From CAWACP01 sp963780655 (GTDB taxonomy: Bacteria; Acidobacteriota; Terriglobia; Bryobacterales; Bryobacteraceae), in contig CAWACP010000006.1 of the NCBI GenBank assembly GCA_963780655.1, forward strand, positions 744,001 through 808,000: DNA of 64,000 nucleotides, written 5' to 3'. Below are positions 50,175-59,352 of the stretch, piece after piece. The notes beneath the pieces are model-generated. The model was not told the DNA's origin. It saw nothing but the letters and a program-made list of their open reading frames with translations, and ran no database searches. A program made the translations under genes and the position numbers. Positions within the stretch are counted from its first letter, which is position 1; the number at the start of each line of letters is the position of its first letter.

Positions 50175-51043
50175 TGGCCGGCCGCGTGACCTTCGGCTGG
50201 CCCGAGCAGGAACCGAACTGTCTGGCGCTCGGCGATAACCTGCGCTACATGCGCTCCCTGCCCGATGAGAGCATCCACCTGATCTACGCCGACCCGCCGT
50301 TCTTCACCGGGCGCGATCACGCCGGGCCCGCGTCCACGCCGGCGGCATTCAGCGACACGTGGCCGGGCGGCGTCTCGAGCTACGTCGGATGGCTGGAGCC
50401 GCGGCTTCGCCAGATGCATCGCCTGCTGGATATGAGCGGGCTGCTCTGCGTGCACTGCGACTGGCATGCCAGCCACTACATCCGCGTTTCGCTGGATGCG
50501 ATCTTCGGCTACCAGCGCTTCGTGAATGAAATTATCTGGTGCTACAAATCGGGCGGCGCCAGCCCGAAGCGCCACTTCAGCCGCAAGCACGACGCGCTGC
50601 TGCTCTACGCTAAGTCGGACCGGCACTTCTTCACGCCCCAGATCGAGAAATCGTACAACCGCAACCTGAAGCCGTACCGCTTCGCCGGCGTCGAGGAGTT
50701 CGAGGACGAGAAGGGCTGGCACACGCTGGTGGGAATGAAGGACTGGTGGGAAATCGATATGGTGGGCCGCACCTCGCGCGAGCGCACCGGCTATCCCACG
50801 CAGAAGCCCGTGCGGCTGCTCGAACGGCTGATTACATGCTGCTCTCCCGCGGGCGGCATGGTGGCGGATTTCTTCTGCGGCAGCGGTACGACGGCCGTTG
50901 CGGCCATGCGGCTGGGGCGGCGCTGGATTGCCTGCGACGAATCGGCGGAAGCGGTGCGGATCGCGCGCGAGCGGCTGGAGGTGGAAGGGCGGGCACTGGC
51001 GCAGAGGAACAGCCCGGTGGGGGATATCCTGCTGCTCACATAA
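50174..51043 (+). CDS. beta-class DNA adenine/cytosine methyltransferase (orphan)
   Basis: The 289-residue protein has the catalytic motif IV first, LIYADPPFFTG at about 37-47, and the SAM-binding motif I late, ADFFCGSGTTAVAAMRLG at about 230. This is the beta-class order of N6-adenine or N4-cytosine DNA methylases. The YPTQKPVRLLERLI segment near 212 precedes motif I as expected. No restriction gene is adjacent, so it is an orphan methylase or phage-derived regulator. ATG 50174 overlaps the prepilin peptidase stop (TGATG), and a longer frame from 50150 is unlikely. The target sequence is unknown. Confidence 0.87.
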   Translation: MAGRVTFGWPEQEPNCLALGDNLRYMRSLPDESIHLIYADPPFFTGRDHAGPASTPAAFSDTWPGGVSSYVGWLEPRLRQMHRLLDMSGLLCVHCDWHASHYIRVSLDAIFGYQRFVNEIIWCYKSGGASPKRHFSRKHDALLLYAKSDRHFFTPQIEKSYNRNLKPYRFAGVEEFEDEKGWHTLVGMKDWWEIDMVGRTSRERTGYPTQKPVRLLERLITCCSPAGGMVADFFCGSGTTAVAAMRLGRRWIACDESAEAVRIARERLEVEGRALAQRNSPVGDILLLT

Positions 51044-51107
51044 TTTGTTTCCGCGATGTCGAAAACCCGGCGCCTGAGCCGACTTCACTATGAAAGGGAA
51101 CGAACCA

Positions 51108-51502
51108 ATGAAATACATCCTGATGATGAACACCATGCGCGCGGGATGCGAGGGGCTCCCATCGTGGCAGAAGAAAGACCTCCAGACCCATATTGCGTTT
51201 ATGAAGAGTCTGAACGACGACCTCAGAAAATCCGGCGAGTTAGTATCTGCCGAGGGCCTGGCTTTCCCCACGAGGCGAAGCGAGTGCGCGCCGGAAAGAA
51301 TGGAGAGCCCATTACCGATGGCGTTTTTGCCGAGACGAAGGAGTTCCTTGCGGGCTTCTGGATTATAAGCGTGGACACGCCGGAGCGCGCGTATGAAATT
51401 GCCGCGCGTGCATCCGCCGCGCCAGGTCCGGGCGGCGCGCCACTGAACATGCCCATCGAAGTGCGGCAGGTGATGAGCGCCCCGCCGGACGAATTCGTCT
51501 GA
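51108..51502 (+). pseudogene. YCII-family gene with frameshift in a C4 run
   Basis: From ATG 51108 (GAAAGGGA upstream), the first frame reads MKYILMMNTMRAGCEG to SAEGLAFP and then leaves the family. After 51269 the second frame reads EAKRVRAGKNGEPITDGVFA, ETKEFLAGFWIISVDTPERA and ends PIEVRQVMSAPPDEF at 51502. Together they form a normal YCII/DGPF-type protein of about 131 residues. One extra C in the CCCC at 51266-51269 would join them. The family, a small ferredoxin-like dimer with unclear enzymology, often sits next to ECF41-type sigma genes, but none is here. Either a true mutation or a homopolymer error. Confidence 0.82.
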
Positions 51503-51543
51503 GCCTTGCTCCAATGCTGAACCAGATCGGCTGACGTGTGTTT

Positions 51544-51637
51544 GTGGCGCACGCTTCAGCGTGCTGGTGCGAGCTTCAGCTCGCGCTGCCCGGACCGTGG
51601 GCTGAAGCCCACAGCAGCACGCTGAAGCGTGCGCCAC
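51544..51637. repeat. family C compound palindrome (second copy)
   Basis: It has the same outer arms GTGGCGCACGCTTCAGCGTG and complement as 28024-28110, and the same inner GTGGGCTGAAGCCCAC, but the central loop differs (GAGCTTCAGCTC is an extra small palindrome). It lies between the YCII remnant and the AsmA-like gene, in tandem orientation. Confidence 0.85.
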
Positions 51638-51683
51638 GTGGGCCCGTGAATTGCTCTGAGCCTGCGCAGGGGACCGTCGGAAG

Positions 51684-53258
51684 ATGCTCATCGAGCAGCG
51701 GAGTAAAGCCCCGCGCGATCCCAGATCACGCGGCAAAATGAGCTGGCCGGCTATCGTGGCTGCCGTGATTCTTACTGCCCTGATTACCGATGCCGCTATC
51801 GTCCTCTGGAATTGGCCGTTCACGCGGAAGGCGCTGACAGACGCGCTTCAGGACGCCTCCGGGGGCCCCGTGCAGATCGGCCGTTTTCACAAGACGTATT
51901 TCCCACCAGGCTGCGTCGCCGACGACGTGACTTTCTTACCGGCCAAGGGCTCCGCGGACCAGCCGCCGTTAGCTGTCCACAGCGTCGCGGTCAGGGGCAA
52001 CTATGGCGATCTTCTGACCTTCCACAGGCACGTGGACGAGCTCAGGGTATCGGGAATGCGCCTGGTGTTCCCACCGAAGGGACCCGACGGCCGCCGCGCC
52101 GGAATCCCGTTCATGCACAGCCGGTCGAAGGGTTCGCTCGCGATCGGCACAGTAGTAGTGACGGACGCGGTACTTGAGTTTGCGTCGAACCAGGCCGGCC
52201 AAAAACCTTTCCAGATCTCCATCGAGAGTCTGGCGCTCGGGCAGTTCGGCTCCGGCCGTTCCCTGCCCTATAACGCGAAGCTGACCATTTCGAAGCCCGC
52301 GGGCGCCATCGAGTCGCGGGGCAGGTTCGGGCCCTGGAACTCCGGGGAACCCGGGCGAACACCGTTATCTGGGTCGTTCACTTACACGCACGCGGATCTC
52401 GGCTTTTCGAAGCTGGTGTCGGGAATACTCGACGCCAAAGGGACCTTCAACGGCTCGCTCGGCGAGATCCACGTAACCGGCTCGACTGACATTCCCGACT
52501 TTCACGTGGACAACGGCGCGCACAAAGTGCCGCTGACCACCGAGTTCCAGGCCGTGGTGAACGGCGCGAATGGCGATACGACGCTGCAGACCGTGCACGC
52601 GCACATGCTGCGTACGGCAGGGTTGTTCGAGGGCGAAGTGGCGGGCAGGCAGGGCCAGCCCGGCAAGACGCTGTCGGTTGACATGCGCGTGAACGACGGC
52701 CGCGTGGAGGACATCCTGTTGCTGTTCACACACAAACCGCGGCCCGGGATGGACGGAGATATCACACTGCATGGTAAAGCGATTGTGCCCACGGGGCCTG
52801 TGCGCTTTACCGAAAAACTGGAGCTCACCGGCGATTTCAGCATCCACGCCGCGCACTTCACCAACCCGTCAACCCAGCAGCCGCTGAACAAGCTCAGCAA
52901 AAGCGCCGAGGGCGAGAAGAAGGACCAGATCGAGGAAGACCCGCGCATCATGCTGTCGGACGTGAAAGCGCACGTGACGACGCATAATGGCGTGGCCACG
53001 CTGACCAACATCACGTTTTCCGAGCCCGGCGCCGTAGCGCGCCTGCAGGGTACATTCAATCTGCAGACGACGATGGTGGACCTGCACGGAGTGCTTTCGA
53101 CCACGGGCAAGCTGTCCGACAGCGCTGCCGGCTTCAAGGCGTTCCTGCTGAAAGCGATCACGCCGTTCTACAAGAAGAAGCAGAAGCTGACCGTTATCCC
53201 GTTTCACATCACCGGCCCCCTGGGACACGCCACGGTGGGTCTCGATATTGGCAAGTAG
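51684..53258 (+). CDS. AsmA-like envelope protein
   Basis: The 524-residue protein has one N-terminal membrane span (PAIVAAVILTALITDAAIVL, about 23-42) and a long beta-rich periplasmic region: GPVQIGRFHKTYFPPGCVAD, GSFTYTHADLGFSKLVSGIL, DAKGTFNGSLGEIHVTGSTD and VARLQGTFNLQTTMVDLHGV. The pattern matches AsmA/TamB-like proteins that help move lipid or protein between membranes. The start is uncertain: ATG 51684 or ATG 51738 (SWPAIVAA). It is followed by the TolC-like gene after 29 bases. No enzyme motif is present. Confidence 0.75.
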   Translation: MLIEQRSKAPRDPRSRGKMSWPAIVAAVILTALITDAAIVLWNWPFTRKALTDALQDASGGPVQIGRFHKTYFPPGCVADDVTFLPAKGSADQPPLAVHSVAVRGNYGDLLTFHRHVDELRVSGMRLVFPPKGPDGRRAGIPFMHSRSKGSLAIGTVVVTDAVLEFASNQAGQKPFQISIESLALGQFGSGRSLPYNAKLTISKPAGAIESRGRFGPWNSGEPGRTPLSGSFTYTHADLGFSKLVSGILDAKGTFNGSLGEIHVTGSTDIPDFHVDNGAHKVPLTTEFQAVVNGANGDTTLQTVHAHMLRTAGLFEGEVAGRQGQPGKTLSVDMRVNDGRVEDILLLFTHKPRPGMDGDITLHGKAIVPTGPVRFTEKLELTGDFSIHAAHFTNPSTQQPLNKLSKSAEGEKKDQIEEDPRIMLSDVKAHVTTHNGVATLTNITFSEPGAVARLQGTFNLQTTMVDLHGVLSTTGKLSDSAAGFKAFLLKAITPFYKKKQKLTVIPFHITGPLGHATVGLDIGK

Positions 53259-53287
53259 GCCGGCCGCAGCAGCCCTATGCTGAAAGA

Positions 53288-54589
53288 GTGCTGCTCAGAA
53301 TCATTACCGCTCTCTCCATGACCGCGACGGCATACGCCGCCGAAGTGCACACCCTCACGCTGGCGCAGGCGCTCGATCTGGCTCGGAAGCAGAGTCCCGA
53401 CGTGCTGCTGGCGCGGCTGGACGAACAAAGAGCCCAGGCGGCTGTGCGTATCGCGCACGATCCGTTCGCGCCGAAGGTGTACGCGGGCACGGGCGCTGCC
53501 TGGACGCTGGGCTATCCCAGTTCCATCAACGGCCAGCCCCCGTCTATCTTTCAGACGCAGGCGAACATGTCTCTCTTTAACCGCCCGCAGAGCTGGGAAC
53601 TGGCGAGGACGAAGGAGAACGCCCGCGGATCGAGCATCGATACGCAGTCGAAAATCGATGACGTGCTCTATCGCGTGGCCTCGCTCTGGGTGGACGCGGC
53701 GCAGGCCGGCCGGACCGCCGGTTTCGCCGCTCAGGAAACAGAGACGATGAAGACTGCGTCGCAGGCGGTGCAGGCGCGCATCGGCGAGGGATATGAATTG
53801 CCCATCGAAGGAAAGCGCGCCGAGCTGGACGTGGCGCGGGCCACCGAGCGGGCCACCGACGCCGCCGCCGATCAGGACTACGCCGAATCGTCGCTCGCAA
53901 TGGTGCTGGGATTCCCCGATTCCGATCGCGTGCGGGCGGTGCAGCAGGACGACATCGGTCCCAACGTGAAGCAGGGCCTGCCGGAAAGCGAGGGCGCCGC
54001 AGTGGAGCAGGCGCTGCACAACAGCCGCGAGCTCCGGCTGCTGGAATCGCAGCTCCAGGCGGCCAACTTCGCCGTGAAGGAGCAGAAGACGCAGCGATTG
54101 CCGCAGGTGGACCTGGTAGCGCAATACGCCCTCTTTGCCCGCTACAACTACAAGGACTTCTTCCCGGCGTCGTCTTTCCGGCGCAACAACGCCGAACTCG
54201 GTATCGCGGTAAGACTTCCGCTGCTGATCGGGTCCGCCGTGAGCGGAGCGATGTCGCAGGCCGAGGTGGACATGGCCAAAGCGAGGATCCAGACCAACAG
54301 CGCCCGCAGCCGCATCGCCGTGGAGACGCGCAGGAGTTACGGTGACCTGAAGCGAGCCGACGACGCTCGCTCCGTGGCGCGTCTGGATCTGGACGTGGCC
54401 CGGGATCAGCTGTCCGTTCTTCTGGCGGAGCTCGACGAGGGCCGCGCGAGCGAGCGGCAGGTGAGCGAGGCGCGATTTACCGAACAGGAGAAGTGGATTG
54501 CGTTCTATCAGGCATCGTATGCCGTCGAGCGCGCGCGCCTGAACCTGCTGAAGCGGACCGGAACCTTATCGGCAGCACTCAGCCAGTAG
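53288..54589 (+). CDS. TolC-family outer membrane efflux protein
   Basis: The 433-residue protein has a signal peptide (LLRIITALSMTATAYAAE) and the two-fold repeat of TolC-type channels: LTLAQALDLARKQSPDVLLA at the first repeat and long helices such as KTASQAVQARIGEGYELPIE and ELRLLESQLQAANFAVKEQK in the second. A beta-strand region of about 60-90 and 265-300 would form the barrel. TolC trimers join inner-membrane pumps to the outer membrane. No pump or adaptor gene is adjacent; the AsmA-like gene upstream is 29 bases away. The start is GTG 53288. Confidence 0.85.
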   Translation: MLLRIITALSMTATAYAAEVHTLTLAQALDLARKQSPDVLLARLDEQRAQAAVRIAHDPFAPKVYAGTGAAWTLGYPSSINGQPPSIFQTQANMSLFNRPQSWELARTKENARGSSIDTQSKIDDVLYRVASLWVDAAQAGRTAGFAAQETETMKTASQAVQARIGEGYELPIEGKRAELDVARATERATDAAADQDYAESSLAMVLGFPDSDRVRAVQQDDIGPNVKQGLPESEGAAVEQALHNSRELRLLESQLQAANFAVKEQKTQRLPQVDLVAQYALFARYNYKDFFPASSFRRNNAELGIAVRLPLLIGSAVSGAMSQAEVDMAKARIQTNSARSRIAVETRRSYGDLKRADDARSVARLDLDVARDQLSVLLAELDEGRASERQVSEARFTEQEKWIAFYQASYAVERARLNLLKRTGTLSAALSQ

Positions 54590-54602
54590 CGTCACACGGA
54601 CA

Positions 54603-54683
54603 GGCAGACCACTGGAAACCGATGGTCTGCCCCACAGAGCAGCGAAGCCGCAACCAAACCGCTCCCTCGTGGTCTCGGCTCAG
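54603..54683. repeat. mosaic of family D-like and family E-like arms
   Basis: GGCAGACCA and TGGTCTGCC pair around a short loop at 54603-54631, then CCGCTCCCTCGTGGTCTC leads to GGCTCAG at 54658-54683, a reversed family E arm. The two are adjacent, showing that the families co-occur as mosaics. The element lies between convergent genes, the TolC-like gene (+) and the sialate esterase (-). Confidence 0.65.
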
Positions 54684-54739
54684 CCAGCGCTGAATTCTTC
54701 GCAAGCTGCGACGATTCTATGATGATGTAATACGGTGAG

Positions 54740-56248
54740 CTACTCGTCCGGAATCGCTTCCTCCGACGTGAATGGCGACGCAGGCAGGCCCGCGGAGTTG
54801 TACAGATTCACAACCGGAGCGTTCGCCCACCCATAGCGCACGAATTTCGGAGCGGAGACCTGGCCGCTGCTGACAACAACAGTCTGGCCGTCGATACGCG
54901 CCTCCGCCGGTACATATCGGCGATCCGCGCCGGCAATCTCGAAGCCTGTGAGCACGCCGCCCCGAGCTTCCAGTCCGCCCGCCACGGCATTGAACCAGAC
55001 CCGAACGGCATTATCCTCGATGCTGGTCCCGCGGAACGCCGGACCGGAGAATTGCACATTTTCGCCATACGCCAGCGCCCGGGCCACCAGGGCGAGACGC
55101 GCGGCCGCGGTCTGCTTGTCGGCCGGATGCACGTTGTCCGGATTCCCGATGTCGATGGTTACGGCCATGCCGGTGTGCGCCACCGCCAGCGTTCGGCGCT
55201 GGGATTCGCGGATAATCGCCCAGTTTTCCGTCGAATTAGACTTGTAATTCGCGATTTGTACGTAAAAGAACGGGAAATTCCCCTCGCGCCAGCGCTGCCG
55301 CCAGTCAGCGATCAGCGCCGGAAAGATCTTCTGATACATGGACGGGAAGCCGCGGCGGCTGTTCGATTCGCCCTGATACCAGATGACGCCCTTGATGGGG
55401 TAATTCACCGTGGGGGCCACCATGCCGTTATACAGGGCCGCCGGCGCCCACGATTGATACGGCGGATGCCACGCATGGTCCTTCAGCGGCTGCCCTGCGG
55501 CGCGTGCCGCCTCGTCTTCACGGTGCTCTTTCGCGACGATGGCCGCGGCATCCGCCTGCTCATCCATCATCTGCGCGCGCGTGGCGAACACGGGCATGAG
55601 GCCGGCATCCGAGGAGATCGTGTCGAGGCTCACCCAGGCCTCCGCGACAGTGCCGCCCCAGGAAGAATCAATCAACCCGACCGGGACCTTCTCGCGGCTG
55701 GAGATCTCGCGTCCAAAGAAATACGCGATAGCCGAGAATCCGGCTGCCGTTTCCGGCGTACACGGCGTCCACTCGCCGTCGATATCGCGAAGGGGATAGT
55801 CGGAGGCTTTCTGCTTAATGACCAGCAGCCGCATGTTCGGCTGATTCGCGTGACTGATCTCCTCGGCGGAGTTATTGAGCGGCGCGCCCGGCCAGCCCTT
55901 CAACGGCATCTCCATGTTCGACTGCCCGGAGGCGAACCAGACATCGCCGATCAGAACGTCGTCGAGGACAATGTTGTTGGTCCCGGCAACCGTGAGTTGG
56001 AACGGTCCGCCCGCGTGTTTCGGGGGCAGGAACACGCTCCAGTGGCCAAGGCCGTCGCCGGTGGCTGTTCCGCTCGCGCCGTCGAGCGCTACGGTGACTT
56101 TCTCGCCCACATCGGACCAGCCCCATACGTGAATCGGCATATCGCGCTGCAGCACCATGTGGCTGCCGAGGATGTGCGGAAGCCGGACCTCGGCCGACAG
56201 CGCCATGGCCGCAATCATGGCAACGGGAAGAAAACTGGATGTTCGCAT
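54740..56248 (-). CDS. exported sialate O-acetylesterase-like enzyme
   Basis: The 502-residue protein has a short signal peptide (FLPVAMIAAMALSAEV). SGQSNMEMPL (Ser110) is the block I nucleophile of the SGNH/sialic acid O-acetylesterase fold, IWYQGESNSRRG carries the conserved WYQGESN block, and DNVHPADK at about 420 has the His/Asp pair. N-terminal beta sandwich LPHILGSHMVLQRDMPIHVW and VTVALDGASG are family typical. It removes acetyl groups from sugars outside the cell. ATG 56248 is preferred to longer frames. The start is divergent from the esterase fusion at 56481, with a family B repeat between. Confidence 0.86.
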   Translation of the reverse strand: MRTSSFLPVAMIAAMALSAEVRLPHILGSHMVLQRDMPIHVWGWSDVGEKVTVALDGASGTATGDGLGHWSVFLPPKHAGGPFQLTVAGTNNIVLDDVLIGDVWFASGQSNMEMPLKGWPGAPLNNSAEEISHANQPNMRLLVIKQKASDYPLRDIDGEWTPCTPETAAGFSAIAYFFGREISSREKVPVGLIDSSWGGTVAEAWVSLDTISSDAGLMPVFATRAQMMDEQADAAAIVAKEHREDEAARAAGQPLKDHAWHPPYQSWAPAALYNGMVAPTVNYPIKGVIWYQGESNSRRGFPSMYQKIFPALIADWRQRWREGNFPFFYVQIANYKSNSTENWAIIRESQRRTLAVAHTGMAVTIDIGNPDNVHPADKQTAAARLALVARALAYGENVQFSGPAFRGTSIEDNAVRVWFNAVAGGLEARGGVLTGFEIAGADRRYVPAEARIDGQTVVVSSGQVSAPKFVRYGWANAPVVNLYNSAGLPASPFTSEEAIPDE

Positions 56249-56337
56249 GTGTACAGGGCCACCTGTATCACACGCCCGGCACGCCAGGCAACCGCCAGCT
56301 GCTGCTTTGAGAAGAATCGCCGGGCAGCGCATGCTTT

Positions 56338-56436
56338 GTGGGGCAGGCCCTCGGCCTTCGGCGGGCCCCCCGGGCCGCCTGGATGGGTTCAGCAGGCGGA
56401 CGAGGCGTCCGCCGCAGGCGAGGGCGCCTGCCCCAC
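56338..56436. repeat. family B compound palindrome between divergent genes
   Basis: It opens GTGGGGCAGGCCCTCGGCC and closes GGGCGCCTGCCCCAC. It lies between the divergent starts of the sialate esterase (56248) and the esterase fusion (56481), 45 bases before the latter. This position suggests possible transcription control rather than termination. Confidence 0.75.
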
Positions 56437-56480
56437 AACGTCCTCCCCACTTCAGTAGAATCTTGACGGGGTACCCATTC

Positions 56481-59168
56481 ATGAAAACTCTGAACGCAAT
56501 CCTCATTGCGGCCGCGTTGTGCGCCGGCGCGGCCCTGGCCGCGGATACCGCCCGCGTCGATGGCGGCGTGGTGAAAGGAAGCGCGAGCGGCGGGGTGTTG
56601 GCCTTCAAGGGCGTTCCTTTCGCCGCGCCTCCCACAGGGGAGAATCGCTGGCGCGCGCCACAGCCCGTGCAGCCATGGAACGGCGTGCGCGAGGCCACCG
56701 CTTACGCCCACGACTGCGCGCAGAAGCCATTCCCCGGCGATGCCGCGCCTTTGGGGACGCCGCCCGCTGAGGACTGCCTTTATCTGAATGTCTGGGCTCC
56801 CGCGAAGCACGCCGCTGCGAAGATGCCTGTGATGGTCTGGATCTACGGCGGTGGGTTCGTCAATGGCGGCAGCTCTCCGGCCGTCTACGCGGGCACGCAC
56901 TTCGCCGAGCGCGGCGTGGTGTTCGTCAGCTTCAATTACCGGGTGGGCCGCTTCGGCTTCTTCGCGCATCCGGCGCTGACCGCCGAGCATCCCGATGCCC
57001 CACTTGGCAACTACGCCTTCCTCGATCAGATCGCAGCGCTGCAGTGGGTGCGGCGCAACATCGCGAAGTTTGGCGGCGATTCGCAGAACGTGACCATCTT
57101 CGGCGAATCGGCCGGCGGAATGTCGGTCCTCACGCTGATGACGTCCCCCATGTCGCAGGGCCTGTTCCAAAAGGCGATCGTCGAATCGGGCGGCGGCCGC
57201 ACATTGATGGGAAATCGCCGGCTGCATGAATCGAGCCCGGGCCAACCCTCGGCCGAGGAAGTGGGTATCGCGTTTGCGAAGAAGAACGGCATTGAGGGCA
57301 CGGACGCGGCCGCGCTGGCGAAACTGCGCGCTCTGCCCGAGGAGAAAGTGGTCGACGGCCTGAACATGATGGGCATGGGGAACCCCACCTATGCGGGGCC
57401 CATGATCGATGGCCGCATTGTCACCGGAACCCTGGAAGAAGCGTTCGCGTCGGGACAGGTGGCGAAAGTTCCCGTCATCATCGGCGCGAACAGCAACGAT
57501 ATCGGCTTCTCTTTCGCTCGCAACATGGATGAGCTGTTGACGCGCTTCGGCGATAAGGCCGAAGCCGCGCGCGCTGCTTACGACCCCGACAAGACCAACA
57601 ACTTCCATGCTGTCGGCACGGTGATGGCAGCCGATCAGATGATGATTGAGCCGGCGCGGCACGTTGCTCGTGTTATGACCGCTGCCGGCGAACCAGCGTA
57701 CGAATATCGCTTCTCGTACGTGGCCGACTCGATGCGCAGGCAGTGGAAAGGCGCGCCTCACGCCACCGAGATTCCGTTCGTGTTCGATACCGTGGCCGAT
57801 CGCTACGGCGACAAACTGACGCCGGCTGATGAGGCCGCCGCGAAGTCCACCATCGCCTACTGGGTGGCGTTCGCAAAAACCGGCGACCCGAACGGCGCAG
57901 GCCGGCCGATATGGCCGCGCTACGACCCGAAGCAGGACATGCTGCTCGACTTCACGGCAGCGGGGCCGGTCCCCACGGCCGATCCGTGGAAACCGCGGCT
58001 CGACCTGACCGAGTACGCCGCGGAAACGCCGAGGCAGGCCGTAACGGCGGAGAGGCAAACCGCAGCCCCGCGGCCGGCGCCCCTCGTATCGCCAGAGGTG
58101 ACAGCGGACCATCGCGTGATCTTCCGCATTCTCGCGCCGCAGGCGAAGAGCGTCGCGCTCAATGCCAGCGACATTCCCGGATGGCGCCGCGATAATCCGT
58201 CGTTCACCAAAGGCGACAACGGCGTATGGCAAGCGACCATGGGACCGATCGAACCCGGCGCGTATCGTTACACCTTTGTGGTTGACGGCGTCATGACCAT
58301 GGATCCGCATAACCCATCAGTAAGTGAATCGAACGCCAACGCATGGAGCATGGTGTATGTTCCGGGCGCCGAATTCATGGACACTAACAAGGTCCCGCAT
58401 GGCGCGGTGGCTTCGATTACTTACTACTCGAAGGCGCTCGAGCGGCCCCGGCGCATGCACATCTACACGCCCCCCGGTTATGAGAATGGAACGGAGAAGT
58501 ATCCCGTGTTCTATCTGTTGCACGGCGCGATGGACTGCGACGATTCGTGGACGTCGGTGGGACGCGCCGGGTTCATCATGGATAACCTGATCGCCGAGCA
58601 CAAGGCGAAGCCGATGGTCATCGTGATGCCTGCCGGCCACACCACCACCGTGTTCCGCATGCCGCAACCGGGAGACCGCGACGAGTTCGCCGAGGATTTC
58701 GTGCAGGACATCATGCCCTACGTGGAGTCGCATTACCGCGTGTTGACGGATCGCGCGCATCGCGCCATGGCCGGGCTTTCCATGGGCGGCGGGCAGACGC
58801 TGAACATCGGATTTTCCCACCTCGATGAATTTGCCTATATCGGAGTGTTCAGCTCCGGCATCTTCACCAGGCGACCCGCGAGCACTGGCGCTGCCGGACC
58901 CGGCGCTGCAACTCCGGCGCCCGGACCATCGCGGGAGTGGATTGACACGCGCGCCGCCATGCTGGACAATGCCGCTCTGAAGCCCGGTCTGAAGCTGCTC
59001 TGGTTCAGCACCGGATCGGAAGACCGGCTGATGCCCACGACGAAGGCGACGGTGGAATTCCTGCGGCAACACGGCTTCTCGCCGGAATTTCACGAGAGCC
59101 CCGGCGGCCATACCTGGATCAACTGGCGCGATTACCTGGACCAGTTCGCACCGCAGTTGTTCCAGTAA
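56481..59168 (+). CDS. two-esterase fusion: carboxylesterase B plus CBM48/esterase D
   Basis: The 895-residue protein starts at ATG 56481 with a signal peptide (KTLNAILIAAALCAGAALAA). Residues of about 22-530 form a type B carboxylesterase: VMVWIYGGGFVNGGSS (oxyanion), GDSQNVTIFGESAGGMSVLT with Ser209, and HATEIPFVF near the catalytic His. Residues of about 545-640 form an E-set/CBM48-like domain (VIFRILAPQAKSVALNASDI). The rest is an esterase D/CE1 domain with HRAMAGLSMGGGQT (about Ser766), GSEDRLMP (acid) and GGHTWINWRDYL (His). Both serine triads look intact, so it should cleave two ester bonds, perhaps feruloyl or acetyl groups on plant polysaccharides. A frame reaching back to 56157 is not supported. 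Confidence 0.85.
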   Translation: MKTLNAILIAAALCAGAALAADTARVDGGVVKGSASGGVLAFKGVPFAAPPTGENRWRAPQPVQPWNGVREATAYAHDCAQKPFPGDAAPLGTPPAEDCLYLNVWAPAKHAAAKMPVMVWIYGGGFVNGGSSPAVYAGTHFAERGVVFVSFNYRVGRFGFFAHPALTAEHPDAPLGNYAFLDQIAALQWVRRNIAKFGGDSQNVTIFGESAGGMSVLTLMTSPMSQGLFQKAIVESGGGRTLMGNRRLHESSPGQPSAEEVGIAFAKKNGIEGTDAAALAKLRALPEEKVVDGLNMMGMGNPTYAGPMIDGRIVTGTLEEAFASGQVAKVPVIIGANSNDIGFSFARNMDELLTRFGDKAEAARAAYDPDKTNNFHAVGTVMAADQMMIEPARHVARVMTAAGEPAYEYRFSYVADSMRRQWKGAPHATEIPFVFDTVADRYGDKLTPADEAAAKSTIAYWVAFAKTGDPNGAGRPIWPRYDPKQDMLLDFTAAGPVPTADPWKPRLDLTEYAAETPRQAVTAERQTAAPRPAPLVSPEVTADHRVIFRILAPQAKSVALNASDIPGWRRDNPSFTKGDNGVWQATMGPIEPGAYRYTFVVDGVMTMDPHNPSVSESNANAWSMVYVPGAEFMDTNKVPHGAVASITYYSKALERPRRMHIYTPPGYENGTEKYPVFYLLHGAMDCDDSWTSVGRAGFIMDNLIAEHKAKPMVIVMPAGHTTTVFRMPQPGDRDEFAEDFVQDIMPYVESHYRVLTDRAHRAMAGLSMGGGQTLNIGFSHLDEFAYIGVFSSGIFTRRPASTGAAGPGAATPAPGPSREWIDTRAAMLDNAALKPGLKLLWFSTGSEDRLMPTTKATVEFLRQHGFSPEFHESPGGHTWINWRDYLDQFAPQLFQ

Positions 59169-59171
59169 ACC

Positions 59172-59254
59172 GTGGGGCAGACGATCGGGTTTTGTCGTCT
59201 GCCCTGCCCCGGCATTCGAAAAGGCAGACGACATAAACCGATCGTCTGCCCCAC
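59172..59254. repeat. family D palindromic repeat after the esterase fusion
   Basis: GTGGGGCAGACGATCGG opens and CCGATCGTCTGCCCCAC closes, with GTCGTCTGCC and GGCAGACGAC between. It begins four bases after the stop. Its core is nearly identical to the copies at 44812 and 63525. It may terminate the upstream transcript and separates it from the cytochrome genes. Confidence 0.85.
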
Positions 59255-59352
59255 GGAGCGGAATCGAATGGCACATTGCCGAAATTTCATGCCCGGCGTG
59301 AAGAGAACCTGCGGCGGCATCGCCGACCTGTACGTGTAGAATAGGGACACCC

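Noticed and set aside
56157..56480. Upstream extension of the esterase fusion frame
   Set aside because: It runs through a family B repeat and the divergent sialate esterase start; a normal signal peptide begins at ATG 56481.
56268..58310. A 680-codon minus-strand frame
   Set aside because: It is antisense to the carboxylesterase half of the fusion, which has intact catalytic motifs, and shows no family pattern.
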